Origin: Draconibacterium halophilum
GTDB lineage: Bacteria; Bacteroidota; Bacteroidia; Bacteroidales; Prolixibacteraceae
Reading direction: 5' to 3'
Assembly: GCF_010448835.1 (NCBI RefSeq)
Contig: NZ_CP048409.1
Location: 124,001-188,000 of the forward strand
DNA length: 64,000 nt
Shown: one piece after another, positions 9,365 through 18,322 of the stretch
Position numbering within the stretch: position 1 is the stretch's first letter
How the letters are laid out: every line of letters begins with the position of its first letter
Program-made: the position numbers and the translations under genes
Notes under the pieces: model-generated
What the model saw: only the letters and a program-made list of their open reading frames with translations
What the model was told of the DNA's origin: nothing
Databases searched by the model: none

Positions 9365-9793
9365 TTGAAATTTAGTACAAGAACACGATATGGATTAAGG
9401 GCTATTCTTGAAATAGCATTAAATGGCAATGAGAATGGAATCTACCAAAAAGATATTGCCGCCAACCAAAATATATCCTATAAATACCTCGATCAAATTA
9501 TCAACTCGTTAAAAGTGGCCGGCCTTGTAACTAAAGCCGGTGGCCGGCGAAGTGGCTATGTTCTGAACTGTAAGCCGTCGGAAATTACGGTTTACGACAT
9601 TCACAGCGCTTTTGAGCATGGTGTTTGTGTAGTTGACTGCGTATCTGACAACTACAAATGTGATCGAAAAGACATTTGTGCACCGTTTGGCTTTTGGGAA
9701 AAATTAAACAGTCAAATTGTTCAGATACTGAAATCAACTACACTTGAAGAGTTGATGGCTGAACAGGTAAAACTCGAAGAATTTGTTCATTAA
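9365..9793 (+). CDS. Rrf2-family transcriptional regulator
   Basis: 142-aa winged-helix regulator. The N-terminus KFSTRTRYGLRAILEIALN is the family signature, so the TTG at 9365 is accepted as the true start despite being non-ATG. The recognition region is NISYKYLDQIINSLKVAGLV followed by the RRSGYVL wing. Cysteines at 88, 92, 99 and 105 lie in the region where IscR/NsrR-type members bind an Fe-S cluster, although spacing is not identical to the E. coli IscR pattern. A redox or iron-sulfur sensing role is therefore plausible but unproven. No cysteine or suf/isc genes are adjacent; the closest neighbours are pcm (divergent) and the GSDH fusion (convergent). Confidence 0.88.
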   Translation: MKFSTRTRYGLRAILEIALNGNENGIYQKDIAANQNISYKYLDQIINSLKVAGLVTKAGGRRSGYVLNCKPSEITVYDIHSAFEHGVCVVDCVSDNYKCDRKDICAPFGFWEKLNSQIVQILKSTTLEELMAEQVKLEEFVH

Positions 9794-9808
9794 CTGCGCT
9801 GCAAGTTT

Positions 9809-11212
9809 TTACTCGTTTTTCGGAACTAATTTAATAACCGTTCCCGGCTTATTCAGCACAACATAAATGGCTCCATCGGGTCCGGTTGACACAGCGCGCA
9901 CTCGTCCCTGATTTTTTACAATTACCTCCTGATGAATCACTTTGTCTCCTTCAATCTGAAGTAAACGAACCTCTTCGTATTTTAAAGCTCCCACCAATAA
10001 TTTATTTTTCCATTTACTGAAAAGATCTCCACGGTAAAAATCGAGACCACAAACAGCAATCGATGGGCGCCAATACAAATTGGGTTGCTCCATTCCGGGT
10101 TTATGAGTTACTTCTGTAATAACAGTGCCGTTATAGTTTTTGCCGTAAGTTATAGTTTCCCAGCCGTAGTTTTTACCCCACTCAATCCGATTCAGCTCAT
10201 CGCCACCCATCGGGCCATGCTCGGTTACCCACAGCTCGCCTGTTTGCGGATGAATAGCCATTCCCTGAATATTTCGGTTTCCCAGCGAGAATAAAGATGG
10301 TATTGCTCCTTCTTCATCAACAAAAGGATTGTCGTCAGGAATAGTTCCGTCTTTATAAATGCGGTGAACTTTCCCGTTTGGCAAGGTAAAATCCTGCGCC
10401 TGGTATCCGGCACCGCGGTCGCCAATGGCAAAATACAAATGTCCCCACGGATCGAAAACAATCCGACAGCCATAGTGGTGGCGTGTTGTTCTGTAGGTTT
10501 CGTGTGGCGCTTCAAACAATACTTCCTCATCGGTCCATGTGTTGTTTTCAATTTGTCCACGTACAATGCGGGTCATTGCAGGAGGTCGGTTTCCATCGTA
10601 ACCACTTGTTAACACATGACTATAAGCGAGGTAGATCCAGCCATTTTCGTTGTAGTCGGGATCAACAGCAACGTCCAGCAAACCACCCTGCCCTTCATTC
10701 AAAACTTCGGGTGTATTTCTTACAGGCTCATCAAGCAAGCTCCCGTTTTCAACCACTCGCAGTCGGCCCGGACGTTCGGTTATTAAAGCTGTATTTTCAT
10801 CAATAAAATCGATTGCCCACGGAACTTCCAGTCCTTCAGCAAAAATCTCCACATCAATTTTATAATCAAGCGTTTCTATTTCTTTGGCAATGGGCGGTTT
10901 TTGAGCACCTACCTTATTTTCCGCTTCACGGATATACGACATAATCGCGCGAATTTCTCCGTCGTTAAGCGTTGCTTCGTAAGATGGCATTCCCAAATGC
11001 GCAATACCAAATTTTATATTTCGGAAAACATAGCCGTCTTCGGCACCAAATTGCCAAATTCCGTCGACCAAACTTGCTGCGTTTCCTCCGCCTAAATTAG
11101 CGCCATGGCACGAAGCGCAGTTCTGACCATACAATTGTGCACCATCCTGTGCATTAACAGAAGCAGAAAAAAAGAACAATAAACCTGTGATTACAAAAGC
11201 TAGTGATTTCAT
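9809..11212 (-). CDS. Cytochrome c-PQQ-dependent sugar dehydrogenase fusion (GSDH family)
   Basis: 467 aa, exported (MKSLAFVITGLLFFFSASVNAQ). A monohaem cytochrome c domain comes first: haem motif CASCH at 32-36 and a candidate axial Met in the GMPSYEATL segment, ending with the IRAIMSYIREAE helix. It is followed by a six-bladed soluble glucose/sorbosone dehydrogenase domain from about 115 to the end (WAIDFIDENTALITERPGRL, GGLLDVAVDPDYNENGWIYL, GDRGAGYQAQ, WVTEHGPMGGDELN). Members oxidise aldoses with PQQ, and here electrons could pass directly to the fused haem. No PQQ biosynthesis genes occur in the window. The frame extends upstream to a TTG, but the ATG at 11212 gives the signal peptide. 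It ends 15 bp from the convergent Rrf2 gene. Confidence 0.88.
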   Translation of the reverse strand: MKSLAFVITGLLFFFSASVNAQDGAQLYGQNCASCHGANLGGGNAASLVDGIWQFGAEDGYVFRNIKFGIAHLGMPSYEATLNDGEIRAIMSYIREAENKVGAQKPPIAKEIETLDYKIDVEIFAEGLEVPWAIDFIDENTALITERPGRLRVVENGSLLDEPVRNTPEVLNEGQGGLLDVAVDPDYNENGWIYLAYSHVLTSGYDGNRPPAMTRIVRGQIENNTWTDEEVLFEAPHETYRTTRHHYGCRIVFDPWGHLYFAIGDRGAGYQAQDFTLPNGKVHRIYKDGTIPDDNPFVDEEGAIPSLFSLGNRNIQGMAIHPQTGELWVTEHGPMGGDELNRIEWGKNYGWETITYGKNYNGTVITEVTHKPGMEQPNLYWRPSIAVCGLDFYRGDLFSKWKNKLLVGALKYEEVRLLQIEGDKVIHQEVIVKNQGRVRAVSTGPDGAIYVVLNKPGTVIKLVPKNE

Positions 11213-11394
11213 TACCGTTGATTTAGATTTTATTATACATAAAAGATAAGGAAATTTTAGCAATTTTGTTCAGTATCAATGAAGTGCTTTTTCACATAAA
11301 AAGTATCAACTGCTAATCATTCCATTAATTTCTTTGTTTAATAACTGAAACAGACTAATATTAATGTTTTGAAAAACAACGTAAAATAAAACAG

Positions 11395-12174
11395 ATGAAG
11401 AATGTTGCACTAATAACCGGCGCATCAACCGGGATAGGAAGAGAGCTGGCTCATATTCATGCCGAAAAAAGTGGCGACCTGGTAATTGTTGCCCGCAGTA
11501 AAGACAAACTCGTAGCATTAAAAAGTGAGCTCGAAAAAAAGCATGATATTGAGGTTTTTGTTATTGCCAAAGATTTAGGAAAACCTGAGGCACCAAAAGA
11601 AATTTACGATGAAATTAAAAAGGCCGGTATCGAAATTGAATTTCTAATAAACAACGCTGGTTTTGGAGGTGTTGGCGTATTTCACGAACTGGATTACGAA
11701 CAACACATGGACATGATCAACTTGAATATTAAAACTTTAACTGCGATAACCCGTTTATTCCTTCCCGATTTTGTTGAGCGGAACTCCGGGAAAATTCTGA
11801 ATAACTCATCTACTGCCAGTTTAATGCCCGGACCGTTACAGGCGGTATATTTTGCCTCGAAAGCTTATGTGCGCTCACTCAGCAACGCACTTTCGGAGGA
11901 ATTGGCACACACAAACATTACCGTTACCAACCTGATGCCCGGAGCCACCGAAACTGAATTTGGCGCCTCATCGGGAATGGACAAAACAGCCATGTTTAAA
12001 AAACCAGCCAGTGCACGCAAGGTTGCCGAAGCCGGTTACAATGCCATGATAAAAGGAAAGATCGATGTAATCTCGGGATTAACAAGTGCCCAAAAATTTA
12101 TGATGGCATTTATTCCATTTATGCCCAAAAAGCTATTATTAAAAACGGTTAAGAACATGCAGCAAACCGATTAA
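11395..12174 (+). CDS. Short-chain dehydrogenase/reductase
   Basis: 259-aa classical SDR: cofactor loop TGASTGIGRE (8-17), NNAG at 86-89, catalytic Ser near 139-142 in NNSSTASL, and Y152-x3-K156 in YFASKAYVRS. R34 after the second strand (VARSKDKL) suggests NADP(H) preference. The substrate cannot be predicted; the DltE/YqjQ-like subgroup fits best. It begins a rightward run with the phosphoesterase (4 nt gap) and the epimerase-like gene (1 nt gap), so the three are probably co-transcribed. Confidence 0.9.
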   Translation: MKNVALITGASTGIGRELAHIHAEKSGDLVIVARSKDKLVALKSELEKKHDIEVFVIAKDLGKPEAPKEIYDEIKKAGIEIEFLINNAGFGGVGVFHELDYEQHMDMINLNIKTLTAITRLFLPDFVERNSGKILNNSSTASLMPGPLQAVYFASKAYVRSLSNALSEELAHTNITVTNLMPGATETEFGASSGMDKTAMFKKPASARKVAEAGYNAMIKGKIDVISGLTSAQKFMMAFIPFMPKKLLLKTVKNMQQTD

Positions 12175-12178
12175 GCTT

Positions 12179-13285
12179 ATGAGACAAATCATTCCCTGGC
12201 TATTTTTTATTGTTTTTCTGGCGTTTTTGGTGGGGGCCAATATGTACCTGGCCAAACGATTTTTGTTTTATTTTGAACTACGATCAGCGCGCTATCTTTA
12301 TATGTCTTTCGGCGCATTAACGGTTTTTATGATTGCCGGCATTGCCACAACTACCAATACACAGGCGGCTTTTGGTAATATGGTTTACATTGCAGCGTCG
12401 ATAGTAATGGGATTTTTACTTTACCTTTTGCTTTCAGTTGCGGTTGTCGATCTGCTTAGTCTTTTTATAAAATCAGTACCCCGCTTGTTGGGAATCTCTG
12501 CACTTTCGCTGGCTGTTTTTGTTACTGCAGCGGGAATCATTAACGCACAGTACCGACGGATTAGCGAAGTGGAAATTCCGATGAAAGGCCTAACCAACGG
12601 AATTACGGTTGCCCACCTCTCTGATATTCATATCGGGCATTTCTGGGGGCCAAAAACGCTGCAGAAAATTGTGGACAAAACCAATGCCCAACACCCGGAT
12701 GTGGTATTTATTACCGGCGACCTTTTTGATGGTAAAATCCGATTGAACAGCGAGAGTCTGGAGCCGCTAAAACACCTAAACGCTCCCGTTTATTTTGTGG
12801 AAGGAAACCACGATGGGTACTCGGGTGCTAAAGAAGTAAAACAAAATCTGCGCGAAATTGGAGTTGCAGTTCTCGAAAACGAAGTGACGCACTTTAACCA
12901 GATACAAATTATCGGGCTTGATCACATGCGCGCGGATAACGGCGACCAGGAAATACCCGAAAGAAAAAACAGACCGAGCATCCGTTCCGTTCTGGATGAA
13001 TTGAACCTCTTCCCCGGAAAACCAACGGTTTTGTTGCATCACAGCCCCGATGGAATTGAATTCGCCAATCAGCATGGCGTTGATCTCTATCTTGCCGGTC
13101 ACACGCACAACGGGCAGTTATTTCCGTTCAATTTTGTAGTGGGAATGATTTACAAATACAATAAAGGATTGGGCGATTATAAAGGAACACGCATCTACAC
13201 CTCGCAGGGAGTGGGAACTTTTGGCCCGCCAATGCGCGTTGGCACAAAAAGCGAAATTGTACTTTTGAAACTAAAACCCGAATAA
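12179..13285 (+). CDS. Membrane-anchored metallophosphoesterase
   Basis: 368 aa: four predicted transmembrane helices in residues 1-125, then a calcineurin-like metallophosphoesterase domain with every metal-binding motif: SDIHIGH (D149, H151), GDLFDG (D181), GNHDGYSG (N210, H211), HHSPDG near 285 and GHTHNGQ near 307. The architecture matches YkuE/YaeI-type membrane phosphoesterases, some of which act on lipid A precursors or other phospholipids; the substrate here is not determinable. It starts 4 nt after the SDR stop and ends 1 nt before the next gene, implying an operon. Confidence 0.9.
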   Translation: MRQIIPWLFFIVFLAFLVGANMYLAKRFLFYFELRSARYLYMSFGALTVFMIAGIATTTNTQAAFGNMVYIAASIVMGFLLYLLLSVAVVDLLSLFIKSVPRLLGISALSLAVFVTAAGIINAQYRRISEVEIPMKGLTNGITVAHLSDIHIGHFWGPKTLQKIVDKTNAQHPDVVFITGDLFDGKIRLNSESLEPLKHLNAPVYFVEGNHDGYSGAKEVKQNLREIGVAVLENEVTHFNQIQIIGLDHMRADNGDQEIPERKNRPSIRSVLDELNLFPGKPTVLLHHSPDGIEFANQHGVDLYLAGHTHNGQLFPFNFVVGMIYKYNKGLGDYKGTRIYTSQGVGTFGPPMRVGTKSEIVLLKLKPE

Positions 13286-13286
13286 G

Positions 13287-13955
13287 ATGAAGGTAATAAT
13301 AACAGGTGCTACCGGAATGGTGGGGAAAGGCGTTTTACTGGAATGTCTCGATCATGAGTCGGTTGAAAAGGTTTTGGTAATCGGAAGAAATCCGGTTGAT
13401 GTAAGACATCCAAAACTGGAAGAACTCATTCACGGCGATTTTGCTGATTTCTCCACTGTAAAAACACAACTTGCCGGTTACGACGCTTGTTTTTTGTGCA
13501 TGGGAATCAGTTCAGTTGGATTAAAAGAAAACGACTTTAAAAAGATCACTTATGATTATACGCTTTCGCTTGCCAAAGAACTATTTCCGCTTAACCCGGA
13601 AATGACAATCACTTATGTGTCGGGCGAAGGAACCGATTCATCAGAAAAAGGAAGGATTATGTGGGCGCGTGTTAAAGGTAAAACCGAAAACGACTTGCTT
13701 AACATGGGATTTAAGCAGGCCTTTATGTTTCGCCCGGGAGTTATTATTCCCTTGCGCGGGATAAAATCACGAACCAAAGCCTACCAGTTTATTTATGATT
13801 ACTTTATGTGGCTGGTGCATTTATTTAAAGCAGTGGCACCAAATGCAGTGGTTAATACTACACAAGTCGGAAAAGCGATGATCAACGCGGCATTGTATGG
13901 CTACAATTCTGTAATTATTAAACCAAAAGACATTATTCAACTAGCTGAAAAGTAA
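13287..13955 (+). CDS. NAD(P)-binding epimerase-like protein
   Basis: 222-aa Rossmann-fold protein of the atypical/extended SDR class, with nucleotide loop TGATGMVGKGV at residues 7-17. The E. coli YwnB/oxidoreductase-like pattern continues with CFLCMGISSVGL and a TYVSGEGTDSSEKG segment. The usual catalytic Tyr-x3-Lys is not obvious, so oxidoreductase activity is uncertain. Last gene of the SDR-phosphoesterase run. It converges with the DoxX fusion gene 7 nt away, with no clear hairpin terminator between them. Confidence 0.75.
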   Translation: MKVIITGATGMVGKGVLLECLDHESVEKVLVIGRNPVDVRHPKLEELIHGDFADFSTVKTQLAGYDACFLCMGISSVGLKENDFKKITYDYTLSLAKELFPLNPEMTITYVSGEGTDSSEKGRIMWARVKGKTENDLLNMGFKQAFMFRPGVIIPLRGIKSRTKAYQFIYDYFMWLVHLFKAVAPNAVVNTTQVGKAMINAALYGYNSVIIKPKDIIQLAEK

Positions 13956-13962
13956 AAACCCA

Positions 13963-15462
13963 TTAACCATACCATTTTCGCGTACGCCCCTGCAAGTTAT
14001 TCAGCGTATCGATAGTGATATTTACATCGTTCACTACCTGAAAATCGAACATACCCACACAAATAAAATCAGCACCATTCCGAAAAGCCCAGTTAAATCC
14101 ATCTTCGGGTTGAATAGCACCGGCTGCCAACACTTTAAAACCCATTACCGGAACAGTGGCACGGTTCACAAAGTCAATCGTTTTATCAGGATATAAACAA
14201 AAGAGGTTATCGTGAAAACGGTTGTGATCAGCATATTTTTTACCATCCACTTCAAACGGGAAACGATTCTCGCGCGGGTGTGCCGACCAGTAATTATCGT
14301 GATGCATGGTTTTCATGTAATAATCCGGAATAATTCCCTGCTCCTCGCAGGCAATCAGCGAATCAACCGTATGCGAAGCCAGGCCGGCAGTGTAACCTTG
14401 TTCACGAATATGATTTAACATCAGATCAATTTTATCCAGTTTATTGTCGCGCACCAGCCAGTCGCACCAGTTTCCCTGTACCTGAATAATGTCCACACCA
14501 AAATCGATGGCTTTATTAATATTCACCAGGTAATCGTTGTTATCGGCATCGGGATGTACCTGCGTGATGACCTTAATTTTACTGCCGGTAAGCTTTTTAT
14601 ACTTCTGCATGGTGGCATTTGTAGGAAACCCGATATTGATCGCGTTAATTCCGGCTTCCTCGGCCAACATCAGCGTTTCAAAGATCTTTCTTTCGGTATT
14701 GTAAGCCCTGAATAGCGACGGCACGTAATGCAAATCGCGCGAGTGCGCCCAGCCACCAATCAGGTTTCCACCGGCCACCAAACGGCTTATTTCGTGTGGC
14801 CCAATCTTTCCTTTCGGAAGCTCTCCTTTTAGCTCTTTGATATCTGCTCCGCCAACTTTTATTGTGGCTCCGGATAGTGTATCTACACCAAATTTTTGTG
14901 TTTCATTAAAAGCTCCCAATCCCAAAACACCCAATGCCGGAATTGTAGCCAGATTCTTTAAAGCTTCGCGACGGGATTTTACAGCAGTTGATTTTTCACC
15001 CGGTTCTTTCTTCTTCGGAAAAAATAAAAGCGCATACAATCCCCAGCCTTTCTCTTTCAAAACAAGCAAAACGAGCAAAGCCAGCGCCTCAATTACATTT
15101 TTATTTACGATGTAAAGGCTTCCTTCGGTATTGGCCAGCAATGAACCACCAAATGGCGGATGTGCAAAATAGTAGAGCAAAAGCAAAAGAATGCCTGAAA
15201 CAGCAGAAATCCGAATCGCCAAACCAAGAGTGAGACCCAGCCCAATTAGAATTAACGCCGCCATATTTAGTGGATCGACGACATTCATAATTCCTTCAGA
15301 ACTGCCCATCCACTGATACAAGCCAGATAATGGCCCTGTTGAGCTCGATAAATATCCGGCGGCACTCCAGTTTCCATCTGCTAATTTTGCTATTCCTTCG
15401 TACAAAAAGTGCCATCCTATGGCCACTCTAAAAATTGTGATACTGAGTTTTTTCCAGTTCAT
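13963..15462 (-). CDS. DoxX-like membrane domain fused to a TIM-barrel-type domain through an internal Tat-like motif
   Basis: 499 aa. Residues 1-150 resemble DoxX: FRVAIGWHFLYEGIAKL followed by about four membrane helices (ALILIGLGLTLGLAIRI, GILLLLLYYFAHPP, ALALLVLLVLKEKG). A linker with SRREALKNLATIPALG (about 163-178) looks like a twin-arginine signal peptide. The remainder (from LPKGKIGPHEISRLVAGGN) has alternating beta/alpha segments ending in strands GFKVLAAGA and GADFICVGMF, as in an aldolase/isomerase-type TIM barrel. His and Asp residues (QVHPDAD, TMHHDN, DHNRFHDN) could bind metal. It starts 12 nt after the GH78 stop and is probably co-transcribed with it. The function is unknown; the Tat-like stretch suggests the barrel lies outside the cytoplasm. 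Confidence 0.7.
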   Translation of the reverse strand: MNWKKLSITIFRVAIGWHFLYEGIAKLADGNWSAAGYLSSSTGPLSGLYQWMGSSEGIMNVVDPLNMAALILIGLGLTLGLAIRISAVSGILLLLLYYFAHPPFGGSLLANTEGSLYIVNKNVIEALALLVLLVLKEKGWGLYALLFFPKKKEPGEKSTAVKSRREALKNLATIPALGVLGLGAFNETQKFGVDTLSGATIKVGGADIKELKGELPKGKIGPHEISRLVAGGNLIGGWAHSRDLHYVPSLFRAYNTERKIFETLMLAEEAGINAINIGFPTNATMQKYKKLTGSKIKVITQVHPDADNNDYLVNINKAIDFGVDIIQVQGNWCDWLVRDNKLDKIDLMLNHIREQGYTAGLASHTVDSLIACEEQGIIPDYYMKTMHHDNYWSAHPRENRFPFEVDGKKYADHNRFHDNLFCLYPDKTIDFVNRATVPVMGFKVLAAGAIQPEDGFNWAFRNGADFICVGMFDFQVVNDVNITIDTLNNLQGRTRKWYG

Positions 15463-15474
15463 ATAGCAGATCTT

Positions 15475-18189
15475 TTAGTTACTAAAATTATAGGTCCCCG
15501 ATCCAATTTCCAGCACCAGTTCGTTTGGGGATTTCGAGACAATTTTCACCTCGTCGCTTCCATCGGCAACAAAATCTGGTCCCGGCAAAATTACTGTTGC
15601 CGTGCATCCCACGGGAACCGTGACATCAACATTCAGTTTCCCCTCCTCCAGCTGCCATTCTATGCCGGCCTTTCCATAAGGTGTTTTGTTATAATATTTG
15701 GCAAGTTCCATTTCATCAACCGGTTGCGGATGAAAAATAATGTGACGATATCCCGGGTTATTTTCATCAGCCTGCATTCCTGCCAGCTTGCGATACAACC
15801 AAACCAATCCACCGCCAAACATCGGGTGATTGTGCGAACCATCTGTATTCCATTGCTCCCAACTTGTTGTAGCTCCAAGTGTTAACCAACGGCCGTAACC
15901 GGGCTCTTCTTTTTTGTTTATCGCCTCGTAAGCCAGCTCGTGCATACCGTTTTCCGTAAGCACTTCGAAAAAGAACTGCGTTCCGAAAATTCCTGTATCC
16001 AAATGTCCTTTATTCTTTTTAATATTCTCTTTCAGTGCTTTTATTACCCGGTGATATTCGGATTCGGGCACGCCCATTTTTAGGGCGAAAATATTTGCTC
16101 CTGAATTTCCATAAGTTCCTTTTTCATCATCGAAAAATCGTTTATGAAAGGCTTCTTTTGTTCTTTCGGCCAACTTTGCAAATTTTCTTGCTTCATTTCT
16201 ATTCCCTAATGCCTCAGCAGTTTTTGCGGTAATATCGGCACAGCGCCAAAAATAGAACGTATGTACCAGGCTATCAGGTGGAAGATCGCCGGGTGTAACC
16301 CATTCACCCAGGTTAAACCATCGCAAAACATCGCCGTTAAGGCCAACACGTTGCGAGTTCATTATTCCCTCATCGTCAACCCAGGTTTGCATGTAGCGCA
16401 CATATTCCTTCATTGGTTCGTAAGCCTCTTCCAGCATGTCCACAGCACCGTAATGCACATAAAACTCCCAGGGCATAATATTTACAGCCGCTCCCCAGGC
16501 AACTCCGCCGCCACAACCGGGTTGCCACGGTGCGCCATTTGGTACATAACCGGTTTCAACATTTTGAGCGCCGATAATATCCTGAATCCATTTGTAGTAA
16601 AAGTTTTGCGCATCGAAGTTGTGCATCACGGTAACACACGCCACCTGCCCGTCGCCTGTGTATGGCGAACGTTCGCGGTGCGGGCAATCGCTGGCAATAC
16701 CGCCGTGCATGTTATCGGTCTGACTGCGTTTCCAAATCTTATTAACCCGGTTAAAAAGCGGATTTGAAGTTTCGAAATGGGCCGACTCTTCAATGTAGGT
16801 ATTTATCACTTCAGCGCATATATTTTCGGGCTCCAGTATACCCGGCCAGTTTACAATTTCCACTTCACGAAAAACAAACCAGTTAAAACGTGCCGCATAA
16901 TTTTCTTTTCCTACGCCCTTAAAAATATATGAATTATCACCCGAGTAAGTATTTGACAAATACTTGATTTCGATTTTGTGTCCTTCGGGACCTTCCACAT
17001 CTTTTAGCCTTGCCCAGCCCGAAATTTCTTCTCCAAAATCGACTTTATAGTTGCCGTTATACATTTTTTCAATCCGGATAGGTTCAAGCGTTTCATAAAC
17101 TTTATCGGCGTGTGCCGTATGCGCCACCAACTTTCCTTCAGGCGCTTTTCTAAGAACAGCATTTTGCCACAATGAATCATCAAAATCGGGAGAACACCAG
17201 CCATCCTGTTCCAGTCGCGCATCGTAATGTTCGCCGTAATAAACCATATCCATTAAAATCGGGCTTTTAGCTGCCTTCCAGCTTTCATCGCTTACCAGAA
17301 CATCCTCAGTTCCGTCGGTGTAGGCTACATGAACCTGCAACAAAAAACGCGGAGAACCATAACCTAAAGCCCAATGTTTAGCTGGATTATAAAAACCGTT
17401 TCCTAGGATCGCCCCAAAAGTATTTGCCCCGGTATTTAACTTGTCAGAAATATCATAAGCCAGGTACATCACTTTGTATTCCCTAAAGTTATCATCAAGC
17501 GGAATATATTGTTGCGTGAGTGCTGGTCGCTTTCCGTAGTTAGTTTGATTGGGAACCAGCACATCGTTGCCAATTTTTTCGCCATTCAGATAAAGCTCAA
17601 AATAACCCAATCCGGTAACATATGCCACAGCTTTTTCAACCTGTTTATCTGCGTTAAATTCTTTGCGTAAAAGAGGTGCCGGAGGCGGAAGTTCTTCCGG
17701 CAAGTCAACTGCCGGTGAATTAGGCTTTGGTAAAGCCGCCTCTCCCTGCCAGGGTGCGCCAATCCATTTTGCCTGCCAGTCTTTTTCATCAAGCAATCCC
17801 ATGTGCCAAAATGCAGGCTCGCTCCATTCCGAGACCTCTCCGTTTTTATCCCAAACACGCACCTGCCACCAGCAATCCTGCCTTGAAATCAATTCTTCTC
17901 CGTCGTACTCCACGCGGTTTGATTGCTCACTTTCAACCTTTTTACTATCCCATAAATCGGGCGTTTCTAGCTTTTCTTTTGTAGTGGCCACCCGAATCTG
18001 AAAGGCCGTTTGAAATTGCCCTCTTTCGCCTTTTTCGGCTACATTAATCCATGCTAAACGCGGTTGCATAACATCAACAACCGGGGGATTTTTTAAGTAT
18101 TCGCAAGTTAATTGTGTGGGGCGGATTTTAGCGTTCGACAAAAAACTGTTAATTGATAAAAAACAAAATAACAGTAGTAGGTTTTTCAT
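15475..18189 (-). CDS. Alpha-L-rhamnosidase, GH78
   Basis: 904 aa with a signal peptide (MKNLLLLFCFLSINSFLSNA). Domains in order: N-terminal beta-sandwiches (~25-330, including QPRLAWINVAEKGERG and the YVTGLGYFELYLNGEKIGN galactose-binding-like segment), a linker domain, the (alpha/alpha)6 barrel (~450-800) with the family motif DCPHRERSPYTGDGQ near 500, which carries the general-acid Glu region, and a C-terminal beta-sandwich. The motif WLTLGATTSWEQWNTDGSHNHPMFGG (given here as W-L-T-L-G-A-T-T then E-Q-W) contains the downstream catalytic Glu. It removes terminal rhamnose from pectic side chains, ulvan or glycosides, probably in the periplasm. It is first in a two-gene unit with the DoxX-TIM barrel gene. 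No SusCD partner is present. Confidence 0.93.
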   Translation of the reverse strand: MKNLLLLFCFLSINSFLSNAKIRPTQLTCEYLKNPPVVDVMQPRLAWINVAEKGERGQFQTAFQIRVATTKEKLETPDLWDSKKVESEQSNRVEYDGEELISRQDCWWQVRVWDKNGEVSEWSEPAFWHMGLLDEKDWQAKWIGAPWQGEAALPKPNSPAVDLPEELPPPAPLLRKEFNADKQVEKAVAYVTGLGYFELYLNGEKIGNDVLVPNQTNYGKRPALTQQYIPLDDNFREYKVMYLAYDISDKLNTGANTFGAILGNGFYNPAKHWALGYGSPRFLLQVHVAYTDGTEDVLVSDESWKAAKSPILMDMVYYGEHYDARLEQDGWCSPDFDDSLWQNAVLRKAPEGKLVAHTAHADKVYETLEPIRIEKMYNGNYKVDFGEEISGWARLKDVEGPEGHKIEIKYLSNTYSGDNSYIFKGVGKENYAARFNWFVFREVEIVNWPGILEPENICAEVINTYIEESAHFETSNPLFNRVNKIWKRSQTDNMHGGIASDCPHRERSPYTGDGQVACVTVMHNFDAQNFYYKWIQDIIGAQNVETGYVPNGAPWQPGCGGGVAWGAAVNIMPWEFYVHYGAVDMLEEAYEPMKEYVRYMQTWVDDEGIMNSQRVGLNGDVLRWFNLGEWVTPGDLPPDSLVHTFYFWRCADITAKTAEALGNRNEARKFAKLAERTKEAFHKRFFDDEKGTYGNSGANIFALKMGVPESEYHRVIKALKENIKKNKGHLDTGIFGTQFFFEVLTENGMHELAYEAINKKEEPGYGRWLTLGATTSWEQWNTDGSHNHPMFGGGLVWLYRKLAGMQADENNPGYRHIIFHPQPVDEMELAKYYNKTPYGKAGIEWQLEEGKLNVDVTVPVGCTATVILPGPDFVADGSDEVKIVSKSPNELVLEIGSGTYNFSN

Positions 18190-18265
18190 AGTTTTAGGTT
18201 TTGTTGAAATCGTTTAAATATACCAATAAGTTTATAATGCCTGATTTAAGATTTGAAAAATTTCG

Positions 18266-18295
18266 TTTGTTTTATGTCTGCATTTTCTACATTTG
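18266..18295 (+). promoter_or_regulatory. Bacteroidota-type promoter for the cysteate synthase homologue
   Basis: TTTG at 18266-18269 and TACATTTG at 18288-18295 (TAnnTTTG) are 18 nt apart. Transcription would begin near 18302, so translation must start at the ATG at 18323 rather than the in-frame TTG at 18293, which lies inside the -7 element. Confidence 0.62.
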
Positions 18296-18322
18296 TCCTT
18301 CTTAAAACAAAAAAGACGTAGA

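Noticed and set aside
18293..18322. Ten-codon upstream extension of the cysteate synthase gene from a TTG
   Set aside because: The TTG lies inside the TAnnTTTG promoter element; the ATG at 18323 is downstream of the expected transcript start.
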